From NCBI RefSeq assembly GCF_029784135.1, contig NC_073746.1:145332556-145396555 (forward strand): 64,000 nt of DNA, read 5' to 3'. A program made the translations under genes and the position numbers. The notes under the pieces are model-generated. The model was not told where the DNA came from. It searched no databases and was given only the letters and a program-made list of their open reading frames with translations. Origin of the DNA: Toxorhynchites rutilus septentrionalis. Its lineage: Eukaryota; Arthropoda; Insecta; Diptera; Culicidae. Below are positions 11,736 through 22,572 of this stretch, piece by piece (position 1 is the stretch's first letter; the number at the start of each line of letters is the position of its first letter).

Positions 11736-12479
11736 TCCGGAACATATTTTTATCTTTGCTTTGCGATTTTAACGTTAGTTTCAAAAATTAATTACCTACT
11801 TAAGTATTTGTAAGTATTTAAAAATTATTAGTTACACTTGATATTTACTGAATTTTATGTATATATTTATTTTGTTGAATTTTAATAAGAAAATAAGGCC
11901 AAGTTTTCTCATTTCATCAACCGCAAAGTTTTTAAATTGGTAATTATTATGTATGAATAAGAATAAAACTAGAGATTTTAAAAGAAATTTTGCCATGAGG
12001 GTATTTGGTATCACTTCATTCTAGAAAAGGGGTCTCTCGCCCAAAGCAGTTAGAGAGCCCCTGATCTAGATCAATATTCTAAACAACTACTCTTAAGACA
12101 CACAATCTCTAAAATAAGGTACACTGTATCTCCTTTTATTTTCTCAGCTCAGCTCAGCTATGATCTTGGTTTGTCCGATTTGAGGCGTTTTTACGACACT
12201 AGTAAATGCAAATCGATTTTTCTTCATAAAAATCACATATAATCGATACGAGTTTGGGTTTGTTGAAAATCCCCAAGTCTCTAGTTGCTAATACTACCAT
12301 AAAGTGTTGAAATTATTCAATTTTTTATGTTTTTTCACGATTTTCCTCAAAGAGGAATTATGATCATGGTTTGACCACCTCTGATCATGGTTTGCCCAAA
12401 AAATGATCATAGTTTGTCCGGCGTTTTCTTGGGCATTTAAAAAGTGTTCTCCTCAACACACTCAACATAAAGAAACTTT
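11736..12479. other. No gene seen
   Basis: AT-rich. A GATCATGGTTTG-type motif recurs three times at 12360-12420, hinting at a small repeat. Nothing else was identified. Confidence 0.4.
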
Positions 12480-12771
12480 GGGCCTGATCACGAACGTCAC
12501 TTCACGGTGAAAATGAAGTGAATTGTATACAACCTTATTGCGGCTGTCACCATGTGTGTAGAATCCAGAAGAGTTCATCCGTCGTGACAACTTTGATGAA
12601 CTCGGTGTTATTATGAATATCACGATACTGTCATGTCACGGAGAATAACAGGTATATTTGTCACTTGTGTTTTAGATGGTGGAAGCTAGTCACGCGGAAT
12701 GGAGTAAGTTTAATTTCGTATTTATTTAGCTTTTTTGCTAACATTTTGAGTCTTGTCTTGTCTTGTTTCAG

Positions 12772-13078
12772 AAACGAAAGATAAACAAACAGCAATTTAC
12801 CCGTCTGGTGACATTTTTAGAACGAAATTCTGACGTATCCAGAGGACGTAAATTTGTTTATTTGGATTCGATAAATGCGCTATAAGATGTAATTAAAGAT
12901 CAAAAATGTAGTTCCCGTAGGTCCATTGAAACATGGCGGAGGTCTACTTCTGATTGTCCTGAATGAACAGAAATTTTTTGTTTCTATTTTTAGGATTAGA
13001 CTAAGAGAGAGTTGCAACACCTTAAAATGGCAATGGAGGCCACTGGCCCAAATACGACGATTATGATTGATTATGTAT
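12772..13078 (+). pseudogene. Zeste/Myb-SANT-like DNA-binding domain, broken
   Basis: After a strong acceptor (TCTTGTTTCAG at 12761-12771), a frame starting KRKINKQQFTRLVTFLERN matches the pattern of the Myb/SANT-like domain found in the regulatory protein Zeste and in transposon accessory proteins: helix, N-P/S-D, RGR, then a W-position and RRSIETWRR. At the expected Trp after NAL there is a stop (TAA, 12883-12885). A second piece, TKRELQHLKMAMEATG, follows from about 13000 after a TTTTTAG acceptor. An upstream GGA|GTAAGT donor at 12703 suggests an original intron. The role would be binding element DNA; this copy is dead. Confidence 0.62.
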
Positions 13079-13852
13079 AATATTGATTTGTTGATATTTT
13101 GAATATAAAATAATAACTGTAAAGTTTTCCCATCATTGCAGAGTTAGTTTTTTTTTGTTATTCAAACATTCACAATTGTCGGACCAGACCAGAATCAGGA
13201 CAATAGTTATAACTTTTTACGTTATAGATATTTTCAACTGTATTGTTTTGAAGACATACTTTGAATGAAAACATATTTAAAAACTGATAATAAGTTTCAA
13301 ACAAGCAAAAAATGAGTCTACCATTGCCAAGCATTCACGAGAGACTGTTTTTAAATTCTTCTCTAGTTCTTTTTCCATAATATTGATATCCGTCCAAAGA
13401 AAATCTGAATCACTTTCCGCTTTTGTCAAATTCCATGAAACCCATCAGATGTTTTCTATGAGGATTATGCTTCTGACCGACGCTGCTGATCGTTAGGTGG
13501 ATAAATTCGGGTTTGTTCTAAGATATAGAAGATATTATTATTCATCAAAATTGTAGAAACGGTTCATAAAAAATAATTCTAAATGTTTCTCACTATTCAA
13601 ACGAGTAAGACAGAGCTAAGTACAAGAGTATGCGAGATTTCGATTATTAAACATAATAGTCATGTTTTATCTCTAGCGTAGAATTACATTCCCATATGTT
13701 CTTACTATACATTATTCCCGAGCAACCAAGTATTCCTCCTCATCTTTGAGGCAGCATTTGACTCAGCAAACTAATCATAGAGATATAATCGCAAACTTGT
13801 CGTTCTAAAATATACGATTAATAAATGGAATGTTATCTCATACGCCGTATTA

Positions 13853-14041
13853 AGTGCGCTACACATACAGCGTCACCGCCAACGTCCCGTCAACTATTCT
13901 CTTGGACTTATTTTGCCGACGTCAAAGTTGCCGGTGATTGTGTATGTGAATGCTACCATACGATTTCCATGGGAGAATATTTGACATTTCATTCCTTCAC
14001 GTTGACTTCACGGTGACGGGACGGTGTATGTGTAGCTCACT
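13853..14041. mobile_element. MITE with TTA target duplication, copy 1
   Basis: 189 bp with inverted ends beginning AGTGCGCTACACATACA (right end with one change, AGTGAGCT), flanked on both sides by TTA (13850-13852, 14042-14044). A second copy in opposite orientation lies at 42512-42699, also TTA-flanked. It has no coding capacity. Confidence 0.9.
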
Positions 14042-14613
14042 TTAATTTTACCTACATAACGTTCAAATGTCCGAAATTATGCAACCGACACAACGTTGAA
14101 ACACCCGACATTATGCAACCAACATGTCTCTTATAAACGGGAATGAACACTTTCACTCCACGGAGTTCATTTTTACACGCAACTGTCCGTGACAATGATA
14201 ATAGACATAAAAATATTAAGTGAAGTGTAAGTGACGTGAAAGCGTACGTGGCAGTGATGTTCGTGATCAGGCCCTTTATTCCTGCCATACGCGAAAGACA
14301 CAAAAAACAAACTGCAGCGCGCCAAGCGGTTGCCATAGAAATCATGTGGACAAAACAACATTATTGAATTGGACAACTCATGATCAAAATTAAGTTCATC
14401 AAAATGCGTGAAATTAATGGTTTAGCTATGTAAAACTGATACAAATGGTGTGCAAGAATGATGTTTACAATATTTGTGAGTGTTATAATGCAGAAAAGGT
14501 CTGAATACGTGCCAAATAATCATCTGCTGATTGATTGAAAGTTTGCTCAAATGAGGGGCGCATCGACACCAATAAAATTTTATAATCCTTCAAAACATGT
14601 GATTCTGTAAAAA

Positions 14614-14655
<42 letters not shown>
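14614..14655. repeat. (TA)n microsatellite
   Basis: About twenty uninterrupted TA units at the left edge of the Helitron relic. It produces spurious Tyr/Ile frames on the minus strand. Confidence 0.95.
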
Positions 14656-14658
<3 letters not shown>

Positions 14659-15059
14659 CTCGTGTTTGTTACCGAACTCCTCCGAAACGGCTCGACCGAT
14701 TTTGATGAAATTATACTCAAAATACTTGGTAGGTATGAGAATAGGTTGTAAACTATATATGATACCGGTAGGATACCGATAACCATACATTTAATACCGA
14801 ATAGGGTGGCTCTATGCAGAAAAAAAGATCTGGATATTTTTTTTCTAAAATTTGACTTCATACCATACATATAACCTTAAATTTTGACCCCAATTCCCTA
14901 TTTTTAATCGCGATTTTATTATTTTTGTGTCAAAAATATTCTAATAATTTAACCGTTGTTCGTTTTTCAACAGAACGAATTCATTTAAGTTGTTCAATGA
15001 CTGATTTCGTAACGCCCGCTTCATTGAACATCTATCTACAAATACACAAGTAACATCAA

Positions 15060-15960
15060 TTCATCTAAAGCAAGGAGCATCTCCGACGAGCCTAAAGCCT
15101 TTTTGAATGAGCACAATGAGTTATCGATATTCTTCAAATCACATTTGCTCGGATTACAAAATGACAATCACGCTATTGCCATCAACCCTGATAAAACATC
15201 AGCTGGAGAGCACGTGTGTAGATCCTAAGCACAAGCGCTACTGGAATCATGATAGCACGGTAGCACGAGAAATTTAATGCGTAGAAAAAACAATAATCTG
15301 GAATTCATCGTTGACACACACCGTTCATACGACCCTCGCTATGTTCTTCTTCAATGGTACTAACGTTCCCAAGGTTTGCCTTCTCAACGTAGTACTACTT
15401 GCGTCATTTTATTAGTAAATAGTTGATATTTCGATGACGAACAATACGCTTTGAATGTATTCTGGAGTGGCAAGCTCAAGAATACGCGAGACTACAGTGC
15501 AAGTCAGAAGGGTTTCTTTAACGAAAAATCTCTTGCATTAACATTAGACCAACGAGACCCCGTCACAGATACTTAATTCATTATGAACATCATTTCTCAT
15601 TTTGATTTAATATTTATGAACATGCGACGAAACAAACAGAGGGCGCGCTCGAAGGATTTTTATGTTTATCATATGGTGATTTGACATGGTCAAGAAACGC
15701 CAATTCAAGATATCGTAAGCTGTGCCAACAATTTATGGTCGACATATACGCGAAGGTAGAGATTGAACGACTGCAATTCTTACTACACAATCAACAAAAG
15801 CGGTGCGAGGAATAATACATTCACTTGCGAGACACTATCATGAGCAACGCCGACACAGCTTTAGTTATAGCCAGGCCAAAGCGCAATACATTGTCATGAC
15901 ATTGCGCGTGTGTTCAAACACAAAATGAAGTTCGATCGTATTCGTCCCCACATATTGTTG
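15060..15960 (+). pseudogene. Helitron Rep/helicase polyprotein, N-terminal part
   Basis: Broken frames follow the conserved Helitron order: NEHNELSIFFKSHLLGLQND then NPDKTSAGEHV (about 15100-15215), NNLEFIVDTHRSYDPRY (about 15290-15345), a SINE, SHFDLIFMNMRRNKQRARSKDF (about 15590-15670), then IYAKVEIERLQFLLHNQQ and YIHLRDTI (about 15745-15840), and DIA-like RVFKHKMK (about 15900-15930). These precede the Rep catalytic region of rolling-circle transposons. Stops and shifts make it nonfunctional. Parallel pieces occur at 31-32 and 50-51 kb. Confidence 0.78.
15346..15575 (-). mobile_element. Diverged tRNA-derived SINE inside Helitron relic 1
   Basis: Read on the minus strand this aligns with the better SINE at 46496-46773: GTCAAAG/GTTAAAG-type start of the body, TTTC..GACTTGCACTG, ATACATTCA and the 3' part GGGAACGTT.ACGCCATT. 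The tRNA-like head is strongly decayed. It interrupts the Helitron frame at the same point as SINEs in the other two Helitron relics. Confidence 0.65.
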
Positions 15961-16160
15961 GTTGTATTCTGTTGAATGGAAAAAGCGCAATTTTGCATTC
16001 TGTTCAAGCTCAAGTCCAATCGAGTTGAGCAAATGTGACAACCTTGACGCGCAATTCGACGTAAACAACATTGGTCTCCATGTTCCATTTCTATGAAGCA
16101 AAAATAGTAATGGTTTCTCGGGTGGAATAAACACGCAAAATTTAGCATTCAAACACATTC

Positions 16161-17065
16161 AAAACAAATTTAGCATCCAAACGAAATCGAATAATAATTT
16201 TCATTCAAATTTCAACAATTTAGAATTATTTCCGGAATTATGCCGATCAGATAGAGAGTAAATTGAACCACAAATACGGATGACTTATTTTGACCATTGT
16301 TTCGCGACAAAGCGAACGAATTTAAGAGTGTAAAAGTCGATTACGATCGAATTGTAAAATCCGATCACTCATATGCATATATGAATATTGAGTTCTACAA
16401 ATCGGTGAAGAGTAATAAAAACATCCATGAATAAAGGAAGCAATATGGCTGTGTTTCAAACTTAGATTACCGATGTGAATACTCCTCGATTGAATGACAA
16501 CGATAAAATGACGCGATTCCAAACAGGCCGATTAATCAGCTCCATTGAAGTTAGCTGGCGTATCGCTGTTTTCCAATTTATGAACGAGACCAAGTTGTTA
16601 TAAACTAAGCCTTGTTGAAAATCACATGCACGTATTTTCTAACAAGGAGACAGCAATAAATATTGATTTTTTATATTTCATTTTTTCTACTTTACGACAA
16701 ACTTATATTACTTTTTTCAGTTGACGTTTATCTTTTAAGAGATCAAACATGTCAGTTACGTTAATGAAATACACCAAGAAACATCATATAACCTTTGGTT
16801 CAAGTCATTTAATTCGTTTTTTTATCGGTCACATTCGATTTATTTTAAATATCGTTAAAATATTCAAACACACTTACAATACATTAGTGTGTTTTATTCA
16901 ACACCCAAAATATTCACTAGAAATAATTTATTTGGCAGTTGCCTGGTCAGCTAGTATACTATAAAACTACTGTAAATCACGAAAAACAAAATTTATTTAT
17001 ATGTTTTGAAACATTCGAATACCTGATTTGACAAAGGTGTGCTGAATTAGAGCATTCAAAAAAGT
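16161..17065. other. No gene seen
   Basis: AT-rich. Frames of about 60-70 codons lack recognisable features. Confidence 0.45.
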
Positions 17066-17069
17066 GGAC

Positions 17070-17165
17070 AAACGCGTAAATCCCGAAATTCGCGTAAAAA
17101 TAAACCGCGTAAATCCCCAAAAACCGCTTGAAAAAGCCGCGTAAAATAAAAACCGCGTAAAAAGC
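17070..17165. repeat. Short degenerate array, core ACCGCGTAAA
   Basis: Six or so copies of (A/C)CGCGTAAA(AT) in about 95 bp: ACGCGTAAATCCC, TCGCGTAAAAAT, ACCGCGTAAATCCCC, GCCGCGTAAAAT and ACCGCGTAAAAAG. No flanking ends were recognised. Confidence 0.7.
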
Positions 17166-17994
17166 GACATCAGTGTATAACGATAAAGGATTCTAAGACC
17201 CTTTTATCAGGCCCCACTGCGCCATTTCGACCTCTTCTTCTTTACGATTCATTCTCCGTGTATCATTCCAAAACATTCAAGCCTTCCTGCTATCGATTCA
17301 TGTACGAAGGTTGCGTGATTTCCACATCTACATTGACACTCAAATGAAATCCTTGTTGACCAATCGCAATTGGAAAACCCGGTAATCCTTACTGTATGAT
17401 ACGAGAATGACCAGATGCCGGCAATTTTACTGAAAAAAAATAATTCCAAAATAACCTCGGAAAATTTACAACTTCGTTAGTTCAAAGTCATAATATGCCA
17501 CGTATACCATGACAATGAAAGTCCATGGTAAAACCTTCTCCGACGGCCTTCATAGTTTTCCATTGAGGTAACTCAAGATATCAATCAAAACAGGATTGCG
17601 TAAATCGACCCAACAGCAGCGAGAACATATTAAACAGCAATAATTTGCTAATATTAGCCGTCGTACGGAGTAATTGGAACACTTGTGGCAACCAACAAGT
17701 CCAACAAAAATAGCACAAAAGCAAAATTAAATTTACACTAAACATGCAATGATTATTATTAATTTCACGTAGGCTCCACCTGATAGCTGGCTAGCTAGCA
17801 GTGCACACGGGGAGTATGTATCAAGCGCTGATTAGAAATTGAGGTTGCATGCAATCCGATTAAAACTTTCAATCGGCAATCGGGTGCACGAAAGGGCTGC
17901 GCATAGAAAAGTGGCAAAAGTGGCTTCAATGGCTCTAGAAAATGCACATGGAACATATGTTTGCGAGCTGATCATTGCGATGTTGCGGCCTCGT

Positions 17995-18000
<6 letters not shown>
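17166..18000. other. Repeat-poor sequence, no gene called
   Basis: Mixed composition, GC-richer from about 17770 onward, with no transposon signature. It could be host intergenic or intronic DNA. Confidence 0.4.

Positions 18001-18052
<52 letters not shown>
18001..18052. repeat. (AC)26 microsatellite
   Basis: Uninterrupted AC dinucleotide run; a likely polymorphic marker in otherwise repeat-poor DNA. Confidence 0.97.
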
Positions 18053-18054
<2 letters not shown>

Positions 18055-18586
18055 GAATACACGAACAGTTGGCTCAATTGCACAAAATGCTGTACGATCG
18101 ACGTAAACATCCATTCATACAATGGTGCACAGCGTTTACCGTCAATTTGTAATAATTGATATGTGTGCAATATATAACAATAACATAGCTGTGCCGTGTT
18201 TAATAGTGGATTCCAGCTAGTCATCATAAGTGAACGCTGCTAAACCTGAGCCGCTGCACCCTTAATATAGTGCAACCAATACCAATAAAAATTATTAGCA
18301 AAACAAAAATCATTTAAACCGCCATCGGGCTCTAATCAAAATAAACGTGTCAAGGTGATATCACATTTGTTACTACATCAAATTCCATAACAATAACAAA
18401 CGGCGACCACAGGTGAGAAACACGTTCTGGGCTGCAAACAGTAACAGAACTGCTCCCTCTCTGGTCAAACTATTGCGGTTTATATTTGCGAATCATTAAC
18501 CCAGTAACTCCAACGTATCAAGCGACGAACTCGACCCGGCCGGTTCAGGAGCAATAATAAATACTCAATGGCCGCATAGCGTCGTC
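18053..18586. other. Repeat-poor sequence, no gene called
   Basis: No transposon signature or convincing frame. If the minus-strand exon candidate to the right is real, its first intron would lie here. Confidence 0.35.
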
Positions 18587-18847
18587 TCAAAACAAACCTG
18601 TTCTGGCTGACCACACACCACGTGGAAAACTGGTACGGCCCGCCGAGTTGGCCAACGGTCGAACGTGAGCAAATTTCAAAACTATCGCAACAAGCAGCAA
18701 AACAGCAGCGAAGGTTGGGCGTGAGAAATAGTTTTTCTTCGGTGAACAATCTGGATCGATTTTTCGCTCCATAGTCTTTACGATCGGCTCGGGTTTTGAG
18801 GGCCCCTCTGGGGGTGTTACGTACCCCGGCGGATGGCTCGCAATCAT
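18587..18847 (-). CDS. Candidate first coding exon with signal-anchor, unidentified host gene
   Basis: A minus-strand frame from ATG 18847 (or the in-frame ATG of MERKIDPDCSPKK, about residue 26) encodes a basic/polar stretch, then a hydrophobic segment FAAVLLLVAIVLKFAH typical of a signal peptide or type II anchor, then RPLANSAGRTSFPRGVWSAR. Near its end, ACAG|GTTTGT is a reasonable 5' splice site, after which the frame soon stops, as expected for a first coding exon. Upstream at about 18976-18986 a TATTTAAG box lies on the same strand. The segment is GC-richer than its surroundings and free of repeats. The protein family is not recognised; a secreted or membrane product is the most one can infer. 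Confidence 0.35.
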   Translation of the reverse strand: MIASHPPGYVTPPEGPSKPEPIVKTMERKIDPDCSPKKNYFSRPTFAAVLLLVAIVLKFAHVRPLANSAGRTSFPRGVWSARTGLF

Positions 18848-20180
18848 CTCGGGAGAAAATAGTGGTTATTGCCGCGAGTTTGGATCTTATTGGAGCGAAT
18901 CAATTGAATCGATTAGCAGACGAATCGACTAGTCGGGGGGGACCCTTGGAAATGATTGATCCGCTTGAACGTTCCTTAAATAGCAGCCTATTAAGTGTAG
19001 ACTGCCTGAAGCATTGACGGACCTTGGAGATTTGTTCATTTTTTCCGTTCATTCATATTTATGATGAATATCGATATGATGAAATCATAATTAAAACAGT
19101 TATAACACAAAAAGTACAAATGTTTATTCACTATTTTCAATTACTCAAGCAAGTCATCTGAATATCCTATAACTTTCGAGGATACAACAGGAGAACTCAC
19201 TTCTACACCGACAGCAAGATAATATGATCCACTACAACTCTGTTTTTCGTTAGGAACGGAAAATTTTTCTAGATGCTTCTAACCTTCATGTGAAAATAAG
19301 ACAAATATGTGGCATGATAATCACTTCAAAAAATTTAGTTTCACTCATTAATGGGGTGATGGGAAAAGTATTTCAAACAAATTCCTAGATATGCTTTTAA
19401 GCTAAGCCCAATGAATCAATCTTGCGTACTGAACAAACACTTGCGTACAGGCGAAATGAGTGTTTCCATTTTTTTTTTCATTGACCCGGGTACACTCCAA
19501 GTTCAACGAGCGATGATCAGCACATCTTTCACACTGATGAATAGCGAAACGAAAAAGTAGGAAACCGAATGACCTACAAATTTACAGACGCACAGAAGGA
19601 TTGAAAGTCGGGGGAAAGGGAAGGATGGTGATGACCAGGGCTATCGAAAATTGCACACATGCGGCCCCGTCGAACCAAACCATGGTATTTGGTTTTATTT
19701 TTTTTTCGGTCGCTGTGATGCAGCCATCAATTCAAACGATCCAATTAGTTTACTTCACGTGTATTTTCCCGCAGTTTGTGCTGGTACGTGGAATGATTTG
19801 ATGTTTTAGGTTATTTTTTTTTCTTGCTGAACAGGTGACCATTACGCATAGTTAAAAAAAATATACGCTCAAATATGTAGACTTTTACGTGTCAGAATGT
19901 CTACAGAAAAAACATTCCTCATTAAAAAAAAAATAAGGTTGATGGCCATTTCAGTCTAGGATAGCAACAACATGTAATTACTCCAAAACTCTACAAAAGT
20001 GTATTTTGATTCAAATGAATTGAACTACCAATTTTAAACAATACATCGTTTTGATCAAGTTGGTGTTAATGTAACAGCGTTTTTCAAATAATTGTTTAGC
20101 AGAAAGAAATCAATTGACAGACATGATTTTTTATGTAAAAATCGAATGTAGATAACATTCCTGTACTTATTTCAATTATA
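18848..20180. other. No gene called; possible upstream region of the 18.6-kb exon
   Basis: Contains a minus-strand TATTTAAG box (18976-18986) and AT-rich DNA beyond 19020. A frame at 19601-19801 has no recognisable domain. Confidence 0.35.
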
Positions 20181-21214
20181 ACGATACGTTCATGACGAAT
20201 TTCATGCCAACTCAACTGACCGTTGACAGCACCATCTCAGATAGCAGTGAAACGTTGTGGAGGTAAAAACATGGGTCAAAAACACGAAAAAACACAAAAG
20301 GGCCAAAAATGTCTCTTTTTTTACAAAAAAAAATATAACTCAAAAACTATAATACCTACAAAATTGTAATTAAAGGATGAAACATAGAAAATTGTTTAAA
20401 ATTTCATAAAAAATACCAAATTTTATTGGAAAATAAATCGCTGAAAAAAAATTGTTTTAAAACTTAAAATTCATTTTTCTCTAAAACGTATTTTTTTTTA
20501 AATTCTTTAAAAAAAAATATGTGAATAGCTCTTACAATTTCCAACAAATCGTCCATACATCGGAAGATGGGCACTTTTACAGGGGAAAAGTTTTTCTAAC
20601 AACAACTTTCTCATGTTTTCTTCGGAAAAATTACAACTTATCATAATTTTGTTTAAATTTAAGATAGCGATATAGTTTATTCGACAAAGTTTTTGATCTC
20701 ATTAAAATATGAACTTTTGTCAAAGACGTCAACGTTCTATCTCTTATAGATTCTAGAATATGACGCATTTTTGTATGGAGACCCCTGAAAAAATAATGTT
20801 TTACTCGTTACATTTTTGTGTGTAAATTCTAGCGTTTGACATGTTTATAAATAGAAAAAAAAATAGCAGAGTATGTAAATCGCAGTAATTAATACATAAA
20901 AATGTCGCAAATTAAACAATAACAGTAATTTTTCAAAAAAAACGTTTTCCCTGTAAAAATGCCCATCTTCCGATGTATGAGTGACTTGTTGGAAATTGTA
21001 TGGGCTGTTCATATCTATTTTCTCAGAATTAATAAAAGCATTTTTTGGAGAAAAATGAATTTTAATTTTCAAAACATTTCATTTTTCAAAGATTTTTTTT
21101 TTTTCAAAAATTTGCTTGATATTTTTTTATGAAACCATAAATAATTTCCTACATTTAATTCTATAACCAACATTTTGTAGATCTCATAATTTTAAAGTAA
21201 TATTTAAAAAAAAG

Positions 21215-21335
21215 TTTTTTTTTCATCCCATTTGTTTATTTTAGGCTCATTAGCATTTTAGCTGTAACAGAGCTAAATTTTATTCGTGTACATGTAACAT
21301 GTTTATCATATCTATAAATAGTTTTTATTTGTGAA
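21215..21335 (-). repeat. Partial copy of the long SINE 3' end
   Basis: TCCCATTTGTTTATTTTAGGCTCATTA..CTGTAACAGAGC..TCGTGTACATG matches 54725-54830, the 3' part of the SINE-like element there, in the same orientation. Confidence 0.6.
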
Positions 21336-21370
21336 ATTACTACAGGTCGGACTCGATTACCCGGATTTAC

Positions 21371-22040
21371 GAAAAATGCAAATCTAAGATGGCGGCCACT
21401 ACAAAATGGCGGATTACATATTTTCTCAGAACCCCATCAATATGGATATCAAACGAAAGGGATTGACTAGTAGAACACAGTTATTTATGAAAAATGCAAA
21501 TCCAAGATGGCGGCCACTACAAAATGGTGGATTGCATATTTTCTCAGAACTCCATCAATATGGGTATCAAATGAAAGGGCTTGACTAGTAGAACACAGTT
21601 ATTTCGGAAAAATGCAAATCCAAGATGGCGGCCACTACAAAATGGCGGATTTCATATTTTCTCAGAACCTCATCAATATGGGTATCTAATGAAAGGGCTT
21701 GACTAGTAGAATACAGTTATTTATGAAAAATTCAAATCCAAATGGCTACCACCACAAAATGGCGCCATATATATTTTTTCAGAACCCCATCAATATGGGT
21801 ATCAAATGAAAGGACTTGACTAGTAGAACACAGTTATACAGTTATTTATGAAAAATTCTAATCTAAGATGGCGGCTCTACAAAATGGCGGATTACCTATT
21901 TTTTTCAGAACCTTATCAATATGGGTATCAAATGAAAAGGCTTGACTAGTAGAACACAGTTATTTATGAAAAATGCCCAAAAATGTATCAAAAGAAAGTT
22001 CTCGACTAGTAGAACATAGCAGATAATGAAAAATCCAATT
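21371..22040. repeat. Tandem array of ~118-bp units
   Basis: Five near-full units start with GAAAAATGCAAAT or a variant at about 21371, 21488, 21607, 21724 and 21847, followed by shortened ones. Each contains AAGATGGCGGCCACTACAAA, CATCAATATGGGTATC and GACTAGTAGAACACAG. A decayed unit recurs at about 22240-22400. There is no spacer/repeat alternation, so it is not a CRISPR array. Confidence 0.92.
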
Positions 22041-22561
22041 TCAAGATGGCCGCAGTCTCCAAACAACTAATTACTTTTTGAATGGTTTCATTCAGCTTGA
22101 CCTGTTTCTATGTATGTTTGAATGTTTGTTGGGTTGTCCCACGTTAATAGAAAATTGACCCCGTTCCTGTTGAAGGATTGATCTGAAATTTGGAACATAC
22201 ATTTAATTCTACTGTCATTATAAAACTGCGTATTCCATGATCTTGAAAAAATCAATTTGGCCGCTGCAAAAAAAATGGCTGACTGGCTTGATTTGGAGAA
22301 TACACTACACTATGAACAACATAAATTCGAAAAGGTCGCCTATGTATTTTTTGTAATCCCCTCAATATTGGTATCAAATGAAATGATTTGACTATAGAAT
22401 ACAGTACAGATCGGACTCGATTATATACAGACTTGATTATATGTGATTCGATTATATACAATTTTCGACTCGATTATATTCAGTTTGGAAAAAAAATTAT
22501 TTTTTAAATTTCGAATATGACTTATTTCATGAAGAAATGTAACCTTCCAACGTTAAGGTGA

Positions 22562-22572
22562 AATTTAAGTGG
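22562..22572. other. Empty-site counterpart of the TTAA element at 33129-33917
   Basis: This copy reads GTGAAATTTAAGTGGC, uninterrupted, exactly where the related copy at 32.5-34.1 kb carries a 789-bp TTAA-flanked insertion. It serves as a paralogous pre-insertion site. Confidence 0.8.

Larger units (their letters stand above)
12480..14274 (+). mobile_element. TIR element with Zeste/Myb-like reading frame (Harbinger-like?)
   Basis: GGGCCTGATCACGAAC begins at 12480 and its inverted complement GTTCGTGATCAGGCCC ends at 14274. Each end is flanked by TTT, giving a possible 3-bp duplication. Between them are a Myb/Zeste-type DNA-binding domain relic and a nested MITE (13853-14041). PIF/Harbinger elements typically encode a Myb-like protein beside the transposase, make 3-bp duplications and have GGG-type ends, so that superfamily is the best inference. 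No transposase is left, so this would be a deletion derivative. Confidence 0.6.
14610..16160 (+). mobile_element. Helitron relic 1
   Basis: Begins near TCTATATATA at about 14615, resembling Helitron 5' ends, followed by the GAACTCCTCCGAAACGGCTC segment often seen close to such ends. It continues into decayed Helitron polyprotein sequence (15060-15960). A SINE copy is embedded at about 15346-15575. The 3' hairpin/CTRR end was not identified. Confidence 0.65.

Noticed and set aside
14580..14870. Minus-strand frames with Ile-Tyr repeats
   Set aside because: They are generated by the (TA)n run at the Helitron edge.
15865..16158. 97-codon minus-strand frame
   Set aside because: Antisense to the Helitron relic; the sense pieces explain the sequence better.
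17832..18227. 131-codon frame with a Val-Cys run
   Set aside because: The run is the (AC)26 microsatellite read in reverse; flanks have no domain.
21371..22040. Regular repeats considered as a CRISPR array
   Set aside because: Units are ~118 bp, contiguous and without unique spacers; the genome is eukaryotic. It is a satellite-type tandem repeat.
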